Shown: positions 26,202-35,535 of the stretch, one piece after another | Layout of the letters: each line of letters opens with the position of its first letter | Numbering within the stretch: position 1 is the first letter of the stretch | NCBI GenBank assembly: GCA_020630575.1 | Contig: JAHDBD010000033.1 | Location: forward strand, 1 to 44,401 | DNA length: 44,401 bases | Source: Bernardetia sp. | Lineage (GTDB): Bacteria; Bacteroidota; Bacteroidia; Cytophagales; Bernardetiaceae | Reading direction: 5' to 3' | Program-made: the position numbers and the translations under genes | Notes under the pieces: generated by a model | The model's database searches: none | Told to the model about the DNA's origin: nothing | The model's input: only the letters and a program-made list of their open reading frames with translations

Positions 26202-26842
26202 TGTTCTTTATTATATGCACTATCCCAAAATATCCATTCTAATTTTGATGCTTTTTTAAAAGCTACTTCCATTTTGCTCAATACTTCATCGGAAGCATTT
26301 TTTGCATATCTGTTAGTAATTTCTACTGCCTTATTTACCGAGTTTTCAAAATCTTCTCCTCCATACGTATTTATCCAATCTTGGTAAGGATTATTTTCCT
26401 TGTTGCTTTGATGATGAAGTATATAATCTCCTATTTCCTTATATATGGTAAAACAGGGCAATACAGCAGCAAGAGCTTCTTCTAAAGAATGATTATTTAC
26501 AATACGTGCTAAATATCCTGTATATAATTCACAACTAGGAGAGAGTTCATTATTAAATTGCTCATTATCAAGAAAAACTTGATGTAGTGCATTTTCGACG
26601 TTTATAATTCCTGTTGCTGAATTTAGAAAAAATTGAGTGTCGTTTGTATTTTCACACTTAACACTTAATAAGGCTAATATTTTCTTATATTCAGATAAAT
26701 ACAATGAATCTTGATTGATATAAAACTGAAATATATCTTTATGAAGAGTGCCATTTGTTAATTCAATAATAAAAGGATGAGCTTTTATTTCTTCAAGTAT
26801 AAAGTCAGTTTTTTCTCTTACTGTATTAAACCAGTTTGACAT
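26189..26842 (-). CDS. tenA: Thiaminase II / aminopyrimidine aminohydrolase TenA
   Basis: A 217-aa all-helical protein that salvages HMP from degraded thiamine by hydrolysing aminopyrimidines. The catalytic cysteine lies in AVLPCFTIYKEIGDYI, with the following Tyr and Glu also conserved. FQFYINQDSLYL matches the substrate pocket helix and YGGEDF the C-terminal part. Overlaps are 25 bases with the upstream thiE and 13 bases with thiD, which fixes it as an integral operon member. It would be cytoplasmic. A fused TenA-ThiD exists in some species; here the two are separate but overlapping. Confidence 0.93.
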   Translation of the reverse strand: MSNWFNTVREKTDFILEEIKAHPFIIELTNGTLHKDIFQFYINQDSLYLSEYKKILALLSVKCENTNDTQFFLNSATGIINVENALHQVFLDNEQFNNELSPSCELYTGYLARIVNNHSLEEALAAVLPCFTIYKEIGDYILHHQSNKENNPYQDWINTYGGEDFENSVNKAVEITNRYAKNASDEVLSKMEVAFKKASKLEWIFWDSAYNKEQWKI

Positions 26843-27456
26843 ATAATTTCTTTTAATAGTTTTGTTTCTTGTTCAGGATATTCTGCTTTAGAGATAGCAG
26901 ATACTACTGCAATACCGTTAGAGCCATTTTTGATAATATCTGCAACATTCTCTTTTTTTATTCCTCCAATACAGACAATGGGTTTTGAAAATAATTTTCT
27001 AATCATTTTAAGACCTTCAATGCCTAAAGAAGGAGCTAAATCTGTTTTCTTTGTGTGAGTATCAAAAATTGGAGAGATACCTATATAATCAACAGTCAAT
27101 TTATTAGCTTCAATAGCTTGTTGGTTATCACTCACCGATAAACCGATTATTTTGTTGTTACCTACTAATTTTCTAGCTATTTTATAAGGCATATCTGTTT
27201 GTCCAATATGTACTCCATCTGCATCTACTGCTAAGGCAATATCTATTCTGTCATTAATAATTAATGGAACATTGTATGAATTACAAAGCAGCTTTGATGT
27301 TAAGGCACGTTTGTAAAAGGAATCTGTATTACAAGATTTTTCTCTTAGCTGAATAATAGTTGCTCCACCTTTCAATGAGTCTTCTAAAATTCTGAAAAAG
27401 ATAGTATCATCTGTAATGCTATCATCTGTCACAAACATTAAAGAGTAATCTATCAT
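26818..27456 (-). CDS. thiE: Thiamine phosphate synthase ThiE
   Basis: A 212-aa TIM-barrel enzyme that joins HMP-pyrophosphate and hydroxyethylthiazole phosphate into thiamine phosphate. It is recognised by the Mg/pyrophosphate strand QLREKS, DGVHIGQTDMP, the glycine-rich GISPIFDTHTK and IVCIGGIKKEN. Length is normal for a single-domain ThiE. Its ATG shares one base with the thiM stop (TAATG), the tightest kind of translational coupling, and its end overlaps tenA by 25 bases. It is the central step of the salvage operon: ThiM and ThiD supply its two substrates. Confidence 0.95.
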   Translation of the reverse strand: MIDYSLMFVTDDSITDDTIFFRILEDSLKGGATIIQLREKSCNTDSFYKRALTSKLLCNSYNVPLIINDRIDIALAVDADGVHIGQTDMPYKIARKLVGNNKIIGLSVSDNQQAIEANKLTVDYIGISPIFDTHTKKTDLAPSLGIEGLKMIRKLFSKPIVCIGGIKKENVADIIKNGSNGIAVVSAISKAEYPEQETKLLKEIICQTGLIQ

Positions 27457-28268
27457 TAGACATTTAATTTTATTTCCTCTTTTTGTAATTTTATTTCTGT
27501 CTTTATATCTTCATCAGACAATATATATAAACTATCTAAAAAGTTAAACTGAAAACTACCTGGTCCTTGTGATAATTTTTCAGCCATATCACCAGCTATT
27601 CCCATAATTGCCATTGCAGCAGTAGAGGCTAAATGAATGTCAGATTCAACAGCAATACAAGCTCCTACTATAGATGTGGCTGTACATCCCATACCTGTAA
27701 CTTTTGGCATTAATGCACTTCCATTAGAGATTTTATTTATAGCATCGCCTGTGATAATATAATCTACTTCACCACTTACGACGATAGTATTATTTAGTTT
27801 CTTTGATAAATTAATAGCTCCTTCAACAGCATCTTCTGTTTTCATTGTACTATCTACTCCTTTTGTACTGTTGCTTAGTTTGCATAGAGCCATAATTTCA
27901 GAAGCATTGCCTCTAATTACATTTGGAGTAGCTGTTTCTATAATTTTTTGTGCAGTTAGGGTTCTATATGTGGAAGCTCCTATCCCTACAGGATCAAAAA
28001 CGAAAGGAGTATTGATTTCTTTAGCTTTTTTGGCAGCCAACACCATACTATCTACCCATTTATCGCTCAGAGTACCCATATTAATTACTAAAGAGGATGA
28101 AATAGAAGTGATTTCTTCTACTTCCTCAATGGCATGTGCCATAACAGGTGAAGCACCTATAGCTAATAAAGCATTTGCAGTAGTATTCATCACAACATAG
28201 TTGGTAATGTTGTGTACAAGTGGGCTTTTAATTCTGATAGTATTTAATACGTTTTCGATGTTGTTCAT
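27456..28268 (-). CDS. thiM: Hydroxyethylthiazole kinase ThiM
   Basis: A 270-aa ribokinase-fold enzyme that phosphorylates 4-methyl-5-hydroxyethylthiazole. It is recognised by the N-terminal HNITNYVVMNTTANALLAIG, MAHAIEEV, FDPVGIGAS and the active-site VTGMGCTATS. Length matches the family. It is the first gene of the thiM-thiE-tenA-thiD operon. The leader is short: a promoter-like TACCTTTG (minus strand) lies about 48 bases upstream, and no thi-box sequence (CTGAGA, ACCTGATC) is seen, so control by a TPP riboswitch is unlikely. Presence of only salvage genes suggests use of thiamine breakdown products; thiC and thiG are not here. Confidence 0.95.
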   Translation of the reverse strand: MNNIENVLNTIRIKSPLVHNITNYVVMNTTANALLAIGASPVMAHAIEEVEEITSISSSLVINMGTLSDKWVDSMVLAAKKAKEINTPFVFDPVGIGASTYRTLTAQKIIETATPNVIRGNASEIMALCKLSNSTKGVDSTMKTEDAVEGAINLSKKLNNTIVVSGEVDYIITGDAINKISNGSALMPKVTGMGCTATSIVGACIAVESDIHLASTAAMAIMGIAGDMAEKLSQGPGSFQFNFLDSLYILSDEDIKTEIKLQKEEIKLNV

Positions 28269-28315
28269 GTTTAGTGATTGGTTGTAATGGTTTACCTAGT
28301 TGGAGTATGTTTTTT

Positions 28316-28323
28316 CAAAGGTA
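28316..28323 (-). promoter_or_regulatory. Candidate -7 box of the thi operon
   Basis: On the minus strand TACCTTTG fits TAnnTTTG. The expected transcript start leaves a leader of about 40 bases before thiM, too short for a TPP riboswitch. No partner TTG is clear. Confidence 0.45.
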
Positions 28324-28560
28324 ATAATAATTATTGTTTTGAAAAAAAGATTTTTAGCAGGCTATTTTTAACCTTATTTTTGAGGGAAATGATGCAGAAA
28401 TGAATCAATAGATGGTATTTTGTTGATGTTCTTTAGTGAATGAGTTTTGTTTTTGACTATAAATATTTTTGTTTTGATGCTATCAAGAAAATGAGAAAAT
28501 TGACATCAGTTTTTAATACACTTACATCTAAAAACTGCTCATTAACTGATTAGTTTATAG

Positions 28561-28589
28561 TAGCTTGCATTGTTTCCTCTCAATGACGA
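28561..28589 (-). repeat. Interspersed element downstream of 167-aa gene
   Basis: On the minus strand it reads TCGTCATTGAGAGG...AATGCAAGC, the same kind of element as at 2803-2828 and again placed 17 bases after a minus-strand stop. The rest of 28269-28605 holds the thi promoter candidate and otherwise AT-rich sequence with no gene. Confidence 0.55.
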
Positions 28590-28605
28590 TTTTTGTAGTT
28601 TAATT

Positions 28606-29109
28606 TTAAAATCTCAATTTTTGCTTAATTTTTACTTTCTCTTTCTGTTGTCTTATAGATTTTGCTTCTAAATTATGTTTGTTTTTATCTCCATCAAAGC
28701 TCATACAAGTTTCGGCTATACTAGAATTTTGTCTAAGCATTATTCCATGCAAACGACAAAATTCAGAACCACATTCATGTTTCGAATAAATACCAAAATT
28801 TCGATGTTTAATTTTCTTATCAGCTAGAATTTTTTGTTGATTTCGTCTTATGTTTTGCCAAAATTGACTTATATCACCTTGTGTAAGTGTTTGTCCTAGA
28901 GTAGAAACTTTAAAAAATGTAACTGGGTCTTTTAATTGTAGGAAATCAAAACTTTTTTTGAATGTCTTATGAGCATATTCCCTTAATTCTATTTTTTGTT
29001 CAAGATTCAGATTTGTATTTTCTACAATAGAACGATAAAGACCTAAAGAATTGAAATCTGTATATTTTTTGTAATTATCAATATAACATATATATTCTTT
29101 TAAAATCAT
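28606..29109 (-). CDS. Unknown Cys/His-containing protein (167 aa)
   Basis: A 167-aa basic soluble protein with no recognised family. The first 100 residues look helical (TNLNLEQKIELREYAHKTFKKSFDF). A segment at about residues 108-134 holds H-E-C-G-x3-C-x2-H-G-x-M-x5-S and a later Cys (ETC), which could bind a metal. The C-terminus is Lys/Arg-rich (RQQKEKVKIKQKLRF). No signal peptide or membrane helix. It stands between the thi operon and marC, in the same direction, but has AT-rich gaps either side and its downstream interspersed element. Function unknown. Confidence 0.6.
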   Translation of the reverse strand: MILKEYICYIDNYKKYTDFNSLGLYRSIVENTNLNLEQKIELREYAHKTFKKSFDFLQLKDPVTFFKVSTLGQTLTQGDISQFWQNIRRNQQKILADKKIKHRNFGIYSKHECGSEFCRLHGIMLRQNSSIAETCMSFDGDKNKHNLEAKSIRQQKEKVKIKQKLRF

Positions 29110-29196
29110 TGTATTAAACTGTCTATCTATTTTTATAATAAAATCTTAACTTATAGTTAAATATTTAGAATACTTTGGTAAAAAACAATAAAAAAA

Positions 29197-29225
29197 GGTT
29201 AGAAAGTGAAAAGTTCTTTCTAACC
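29197..29225 (-). terminator. Terminator after marC
   Basis: A perfect 10-bp stem (29197-29206 with 29216-29225), 9-base loop. On the minus strand the stem is followed by six T. It lies 24 bases after the marC stop. Confidence 0.9.
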
Positions 29226-29248
29226 TCTAAAACACACTCATGAACTGA

Positions 29249-29893
29249 TTAGTTCATGGCAGCTTTAACAATGTCTATTACAATCGGTTTTAGACCACTT
29301 CTAAAAAACTCAATTGCTACTACCATTACTATAAGTCCCATCAATCGCATCAAAATTTTATTACCTGTTTCTCCGAGCATTTTAGAGATTTTTGAAGAAG
29401 CCCAAAGTGTAAAAAAGGTAATTAAGCAAATAATAAACATAACACCTATCAAAACAGCTTTTTTATCAAAAGTGCCTGCGTCTTGCATCATGACAATAGA
29501 GTTTGTGATTGCACCAGGCCCACAAATCATCGGAATAGCTAATGGAGTAATAGAAATATCAGTTACATAACTTTTGACAGACTCTTCTTCCATTTTGGTA
29601 CGAATAAGACGTGCTTGCAGCATATCATATCCCATCATAAAAAAAATGATTCCTCCTACTACCCGAAATGCATCAGCCGAAATACCAAAAAATTCAAAAA
29701 GTAATTGTCCTGAAAAAGCAAAAGCAATCATGGTAAAGAAAGCTGTAATGAGAGCTTTTCTAGCTGTTGCAGTACGGTCTTCATCACTAAGATCTGCCGT
29801 CATGGTCATAAATACAGGCATTACTCCCAATGGATTGATAATAGTAAAATAAGTAGTAAAACAAACCAGCCCAAACTTAATTAATTCGTCCAT
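29249..29893 (-). CDS. MarC family membrane protein (UPF0056)
   Basis: A 214-aa integral membrane protein with about six hydrophobic helices. The family motif NPLGVMPVFMTMT near the N-terminus (about residues 20-32) and the matching mid-protein ITPLAIPMICGPGAITN are both present, as expected for the two-repeat MarC fold. Length is normal. MarC was once linked to multiple antibiotic resistance, but that link did not hold up, and its transport substrate is unknown. A TACTTTTG box (minus strand, 29948-29955) could be its promoter, and a strong terminator follows. It is monocistronic. Confidence 0.92.
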   Translation of the reverse strand: MDELIKFGLVCFTTYFTIINPLGVMPVFMTMTADLSDEDRTATARKALITAFFTMIAFAFSGQLLFEFFGISADAFRVVGGIIFFMMGYDMLQARLIRTKMEEESVKSYVTDISITPLAIPMICGPGAITNSIVMMQDAGTFDKKAVLIGVMFIICLITFFTLWASSKISKMLGETGNKILMRLMGLIVMVVAIEFFRSGLKPIVIDIVKAAMN

Positions 29894-30457
29894 TTTTGGT
29901 TTTTCTTTTGAGTAAAAATAGTTTTTTGTTTGTGTCTTTTAAGGATGCAAAAGTACGAATAACAAACGAGAATTATAATGGTTTGATAAAAACTTATCTT
30001 TAAATAAAAATTGAAGAGTTATTTTAAAAAGTAGAATGTTTTTTGCTGTTATTAAAGATACCAACAACGGCTATTTTTATCATTGTTGATGTTTCTACTA
30101 GTAATGATTTAATTCAACAGAGAGAGGATAATAAAATACCCTACTTTGTAGAACACCATCAGAATTTGAACTTCTTATTTATATCTTCTTTAGATTGAAT
30201 ATTTTTAAGAAAAAATAGAAAGAGTATTTGTTTTCTGAATTATATATATTAAATTGTGGATAGCTTATAATAAAATATCACTTCAAGTTGTGTTAAATAT
30301 ATCATTGATTATTGCTGTAATTAGAGCAATTTTATTTTTACAACTTTATATAATTATACAAAAAGTGTATATTTATTAGGCAAAAATAAGCCAAGCGAAT
30401 ACTCTTTTTATTCGTTGAAATTATTATTTAATTAATTCTCCTATATTTCGGCAGAAT
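29894..30457. other. 564-bp gap between divergent marC and siaB-like genes
   Basis: No gene was found. It holds a TAnnTTTG-type box for marC (29948-29955, minus), an ACCAACAACGGC motif (30060-30071) in a small inverted repeat (CAACAA with TTGTTG, 30062-30087), and AT-rich DNA likely to carry the siaB-side promoter. A TATATTTC near 30440 is a weak candidate. Confidence 0.45.
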
Positions 30458-31051
30458 ATGCACGACGATTTTCAGATTACTAAATATTACAACGAGTTTA
30501 ATAAAAATGGTATTACTGCTATTTTTCAAGGTGCTTTGTCGCAATCTGTTTTATCAGAGATAGCAGAGAATCTGAAAGAAAAAATTTCGGATAGAGAAAC
30601 TATAAAAAGTAAAATATTTGCTATTTTTATAGAGCTTGCTCAAAATATTTATCATCATTCAGCAGAAAAAAAACACTTCTACACGACTAATGCTCATATT
30701 GGAGTAGGAATAGTAGCTATTCGTGATTTGCCTGATTGTTACTCTTTAAGTGCTGGAAATATGGTCAGAAAACATCAACGAGAAGCCTTAGAAGAGCGTT
30801 GTGATTATATAAATGGGTTAGATAAAAAACATCTAACAGAGTACTATAGACAAGAGCGAAAAAATGCAAAAGGAAAAACAAGTACAGGCGCACATGTTGG
30901 TTTGATAGATATGGTTAGACGTTCTGGAAATCCTTTAGAGATAAATTTTGAAACTATTTCAGAAAAACTTAGCTTTTTTTCTATTACAGTAACTGTAGAT
31001 AAAGATTGGCAGCCTATGAGTACAGAAGAAGAGAAAAAAGCCAAATTATAA
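30458..31051 (+). CDS. siaB: SiaB-like protein kinase (DUF6272)
   Basis: A 197-aa protein of the SiaB/DUF6272 group. It has the GHKL-type N-box with FIELAQNIYHHSAE (about residues 57-70), in which Glu and Asn coordinate Mg-ATP, and a GAHVGLIDMVRRSG segment like the G-box region of HATPase proteins. In Pseudomonas aeruginosa, SiaB phosphorylates a Thr of its partner SiaC. The next gene here, 96 bases downstream, is a SiaC-like protein carrying a Thr at the same position. SiaA (phosphatase) and SiaD (diguanylate cyclase) are not in the window. Probable role: kinase of a phospho-switch. The upstream region is a long AT-rich gap. Confidence 0.85.
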   Translation: MHDDFQITKYYNEFNKNGITAIFQGALSQSVLSEIAENLKEKISDRETIKSKIFAIFIELAQNIYHHSAEKKHFYTTNAHIGVGIVAIRDLPDCYSLSAGNMVRKHQREALEERCDYINGLDKKHLTEYYRQERKNAKGKTSTGAHVGLIDMVRRSGNPLEINFETISEKLSFFSITVTVDKDWQPMSTEEEKKAKL

Positions 31052-31147
31052 AATTAAAGAAAATAGTAGTAAAACTATTTCCTTATTACTATTATTTCTA
31101 ATAACTACTTAGAAAAGCATTAGCTATCAAAATTATAGCAAATAATT

Positions 31148-31540
31148 ATGGAAAATTTTTTTTTAAAAGGTCAAAAATTTACCCCTACCATTGATTTTAA
31201 TGGACATACAGGAGTTTTGAGCATAGAAGGACAGTCATATCCCGAACACGCAGAAGAAATATTTGCACCTGTTTTTGAGTGGTTGGATCGTTATTTAGAA
31301 ACTCCAAACAGAACTATTTTACTTAACTTTCAACTTTCTTATTTTAATACAGCTACTTCAAGGCGTTTTCAAGATCTTTTAGAAACGTTGGAAATATATG
31401 AAAAAGAAAAAGGAGGAAATGTAACTATAAATTGGCATTATAGAGAAGATGATTACGATATGTTAGAAAACGGAGAAGATTATATTGAATCTATTGACCT
31501 AAATATTAATTTAGTTTCAGTAAAGCATTCAGAAGAATAA
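31148..31540 (+). CDS. siaC: SiaC-like regulatory phosphoprotein (DUF1987)
   Basis: A 130-aa small acidic protein of the DUF1987/SiaC family, STAS-like in build. The key region is NFQLSYFNTATSRRF (about 60-74), where T68 aligns with the phosphorylated Thr of Pseudomonas SiaC, by recall of that work. GVLSIEGQSYPEHAEEIFAPVF (about 22-43) is the other conserved block. It follows the SiaB-like gene by 96 bases and is probably in the same transcript. In the known system the unphosphorylated form binds and activates a diguanylate cyclase; here the target is unknown. A strong terminator follows. Confidence 0.87.
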   Translation: MENFFLKGQKFTPTIDFNGHTGVLSIEGQSYPEHAEEIFAPVFEWLDRYLETPNRTILLNFQLSYFNTATSRRFQDLLETLEIYEKEKGGNVTINWHYREDDYDMLENGEDYIESIDLNINLVSVKHSEE

Positions 31541-31582
31541 TTTTGATAAGATAATAAGACAAATAGGTATTGCTAAAACAAC

Positions 31583-31618
31583 AAAAAACTAAGTAAATTT
31601 CACTTTACTTAGTTTTTT
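31583..31618. terminator. Bidirectional terminator
   Basis: A perfect 15-bp stem (31583-31597 with 31604-31618), 6-base loop, with A and T runs at the ends, between the convergent siaC-like and lytic transglycosylase genes. Confidence 0.93.
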
Positions 31619-31629
31619 TTAGTTATTTT

Positions 31630-32664
31630 TTATTTCACATCTTGAATATCAATCACTGTATCTTCTTCGTGAAGAATAGAATCTAGCATCTTTTGCATTT
31701 GTAAAGATTCTTGAGCCAAAACATTGGAGTGAGGCATAGGAGGGTTTTGAGGAACAAGTAATATATACTGTTTTTTGTTTTTTATGTCTTTTTTATCAAA
31801 GGTAAGTTTATTCATTAAGAGCCAAGGATTATGATACTTTAATGTCTTATAACTCATTCCATATTTCACGGCTAGTGCTGAAATATCATTTATAGTAGTA
31901 TCAAGAGGTATTTTTCTGTATTTTACAGGTGGATAACGTAATTCTTTAGGAATAACAAAACCATACTTTTCAGGATGTTGCATAATTTCTTTAAATGCTA
32001 AAGCACGGTAGATATAACGAGCTGTCTCATTGTTTAGAGCAACATCATAATAAGAAATAGCATTTTGATTGCGTAATGCTGCATTCATTCCTCCCATTCC
32101 ACGATTGTAAGAAGCTGCTACGAGTGTCCAGTTTCCAAATTTTTTGTAAGAGCGTTTTAGGTATTTACAGGCCGCACGAGTAGATTTTTCAATATGAAAA
32201 CGCTCATCTACCTCTTTAGAAATCTCTAAGTCAAACTCTTTTGCTGTTTCTTCCATAAATTGCCAATAACCATCTGCACCAGCAAAAGAACGTACATTTT
32301 CAAGTCCACTTTCAATAACAGCAATGTACTTCATATCTTCAGGAACTTCTTCTTCTCTCAAAATTTGCTCAATTATTGGAAAAAATTTTTCAGAACGTTT
32401 AATAATCAAACTAGTAGAAGAATGGCGAAAAACATTGATATACAATTCTTTATCAAAACTCTCTTTTACTTCTTCATCGTAGAGAGGAACTTGTTCTCCA
32501 CAAAACTCAAAAGTAGTTGGTACACGAATAAGTACATTATGATAACCTTCTGGCAAAGTTGTGATTTCACTTTTTAGGGTTTGTGTAAACATTTGCACCA
32601 AAATACAACCTAATAAAAAAGCAATGGTGAGTAAAATTAAACCAGTTTTTAGACGGTTACTCAT
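31630..32664 (-). CDS. Lytic transglycosylase with LysM-like tail (MltD-like)
   Basis: A 344-aa envelope protein that cleaves peptidoglycan. An N-terminal membrane segment (about 7-26) is followed by a goose-type lysozyme fold: catalytic E118 in YIAVIESGLENV, then AGADGYWQFMEETAKEF and AASYNRGMGGMN (the YN-x-G motif, 186-189). The last 80 residues (PLDTTINDISALAVKYGMSYKTLKYHNPWL) look like one LysM module for wall binding. Cys20 in the hydrophobic stretch (LLGC) could be a lipobox, making it a lipoprotein, but the following residues are not typical. A TAATTTTG box lies upstream on the minus strand. Confidence 0.9.
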   Translation of the reverse strand: MSNRLKTGLILLTIAFLLGCILVQMFTQTLKSEITTLPEGYHNVLIRVPTTFEFCGEQVPLYDEEVKESFDKELYINVFRHSSTSLIIKRSEKFFPIIEQILREEEVPEDMKYIAVIESGLENVRSFAGADGYWQFMEETAKEFDLEISKEVDERFHIEKSTRAACKYLKRSYKKFGNWTLVAASYNRGMGGMNAALRNQNAISYYDVALNNETARYIYRALAFKEIMQHPEKYGFVIPKELRYPPVKYRKIPLDTTINDISALAVKYGMSYKTLKYHNPWLLMNKLTFDKKDIKNKKQYILLVPQNPPMPHSNVLAQESLQMQKMLDSILHEEDTVIDIQDVK

Positions 32665-32752
32665 AAAGAAAAAGGGAGAAGAATAAGAAGAAAATAAGTT
32701 TGTACTGTGAAAAAATAAATACGTATTTACGTTTTATTTAAAATCACTTTTC

Positions 32753-32760
32753 CAAAATTA
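32753..32760 (-). promoter_or_regulatory. Candidate -7 box for lytic transglycosylase
   Basis: Minus strand TAATTTTG fits TAnnTTTG, about 90 bases upstream of the start. No TTG at standard spacing was found. The remaining intergenic DNA to 32945 is AT-rich. Confidence 0.35.
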
Positions 32761-32945
32761 GCAAACTAAATTCAATACTAAAAGGAATAAGAATAAAGTT
32801 TTTATAATAAAATTAGCAAAATGTAAATTTAATAGGTCTTTTCTTAAATTCATCTTTAAACTTTACTCAAAAAAAATCGTAATCATAAATATCATATTTC
32901 AAAAATAACTAAAATTTATTTTTCGTATTCTTTTAATTTCAGATA

Positions 32946-33284
32946 ATGCATCTTCATAAAATAAACAGAAAAACACATCAAGAATTTTTATTACAAAATA
33001 GAAAAGACCCTATTACGGGTGATTTAATTGAAGAAAATGATGAGGTAGTATTTTGTGAAGGGTGTAAATCTGTTTTTCTAAAAGACAGTTGGTTTTACTT
33101 AGAAAAAACTCATTGTGAACAAACTAATACATTATATAGCTTTCCTGTTCAATCTGTTATGAAATTGAGAGCTGAAGGAGACATATTATTTTATGATTCT
33201 CTTCCTTTTTCTGAAGAGGGGCAGAACTCAATTCCAGAAGCAAGTATAAAAGGTAGTTGGATACAAAAAAAACACAAACTATGA
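32946..33284 (+). CDS. RING-like/zinc-ribbon protein, possibly truncated by a stop
   Basis: A 112-aa soluble protein. Residues about 20-57 (DPITGDLIEENDEVVFCEGC...SW.YL....HCEQ) resemble a treble-clef or RING-type zinc-binding fold, with C-x2-C and a later H-C as visible ligands. 'Prokaryotic RING' proteins share the pattern 'GDEVV.C..C...FH..CW'; the match is by eye. The TGA at 33282-33284 is directly followed by an open reading frame in the same frame that encodes a membrane protein with no ATG, so the two may be one gene broken by a nonsense change. No function can be assigned. Confidence 0.6.
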   Translation: MHLHKINRKTHQEFLLQNRKDPITGDLIEENDEVVFCEGCKSVFLKDSWFYLEKTHCEQTNTLYSFPVQSVMKLRAEGDILFYDSLPFSEEGQNSIPEASIKGSWIQKKHKL

Positions 33285-33296
33285 CTTATTCATCCT

Positions 33297-33857
33297 TTGT
33301 TTCACAATAAATTCAATTATTATATTCAAATAATTTTAGGAGTAATTAGTGTTTTCTTTATTTTTTCTGATACGAATTTCTTTCCTTTTCTTGGTACACT
33401 TATTTTTGTTGGTGCAATGAATCTTTTTGGATTTGTTCACGATTGGTATTTTGGAGGAAATATGACTTCGGTAAATAGAATTTTCACAAACAATACATTT
33501 TTTATCAGTAATAAATATTTAGGTTTTGCTAGTAAATATGGAATAAATCAATATATACTACCAGTAGAATATATAACCCGAATTATCCTTAGTGAAGATG
33601 AAAAAGAACCACATAAGAATTATCTTCAAATTCATTATAAAAAAAATAAACAAGAAGAAGCATTAAATTTTGAAATAAATAATTACATATTTCGGAACAA
33701 AACATATTTGTTCAATGCCTTGAAGATATTCTCTACATTTCAGAAGATTCCTATACAAATCAAATCTCAATCTAAAGAAACAGCAATTTTTATACACAAA
33801 ATACGATATGAAGGAGGTTCTAATTTTAAATTTGATAAAAGAAAAAAACAAAAATAG
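33297..33857 (+). CDS. Membrane protein, same frame as upstream zinc-ribbon gene
   Basis: A stretch of up to 186 aa with two hydrophobic segments (FNYYIQIILGVISVFFIFS and FFPFLGTLIFVGAMNLFGF) and a C-terminal cytosolic part that could form a PH-like beta domain (EYITRIILSEDEKE..NYLQIHYKK). It lies in the same frame as the preceding gene, separated only by one TGA and four codons. The only possible starts near the beginning are a TTG at 33297 or an internal ATG at 33417, after the first helix. Expected intact form: a zinc-ribbon/RING domain joined to a two-helix membrane anchor. Either read-through or a fixed nonsense mutation could explain the layout. Its stop lies inside a terminator. Confidence 0.55.
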   Translation: MFHNKFNYYIQIILGVISVFFIFSDTNFFPFLGTLIFVGAMNLFGFVHDWYFGGNMTSVNRIFTNNTFFISNKYLGFASKYGINQYILPVEYITRIILSEDEKEPHKNYLQIHYKKNKQEEALNFEINNYIFRNKTYLFNALKIFSTFQKIPIQIKSQSKETAIFIHKIRYEGGSNFKFDKRKKQK

Positions 33858-33894
33858 CCTTCAAATTATTTGATAATAATTCAAAGGCTATTTT
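33851..33894. terminator. Convergent terminator overlapping a stop codon
   Basis: Twenty bases (33851-33870) pair with 33875-33894 except for two mismatches, with a 4-base loop and A/T ends. The TAG of the membrane-protein gene lies in its left arm. It also terminates rtcB from the other side. Confidence 0.85.
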
Positions 33895-33940
33895 GGTAAA
33901 CAGTAAGTTATTTTCCTAGAAAAATACAGAAATACAAAAA

Positions 33941-35404
<1,464 letters not shown>

Positions 35405-35471
35405 CTAAAACTACAAACCACTAGAAAGGCTAAATTAGTTCATTAGCAAAATTTTATTTGTAATAAACAAA

Positions 35472-35505
35472 AAAAATAGAGCTTCATTTTTGAAACTCTA
35501 TTTTT
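35472..35505 (-). terminator. Terminator for the 133-aa gene
   Basis: A 10-bp stem (35472-35481 with 35496-35505), one mismatch, then four more pairs and a 4-base loop, A/T-flanked. It lies 31 bases after the stop of the minus-strand 133-aa gene and upstream of rtcB. Confidence 0.85.
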
Positions 35506-35535
35506 ATCTTTTATGAATAATTTACTTAAATTATA

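Noticed and set aside
28269..28605. TPP riboswitch before thiM
   Set aside because: No thi-box sequences are seen on the minus strand, and the promoter-like box leaves too short a leader.
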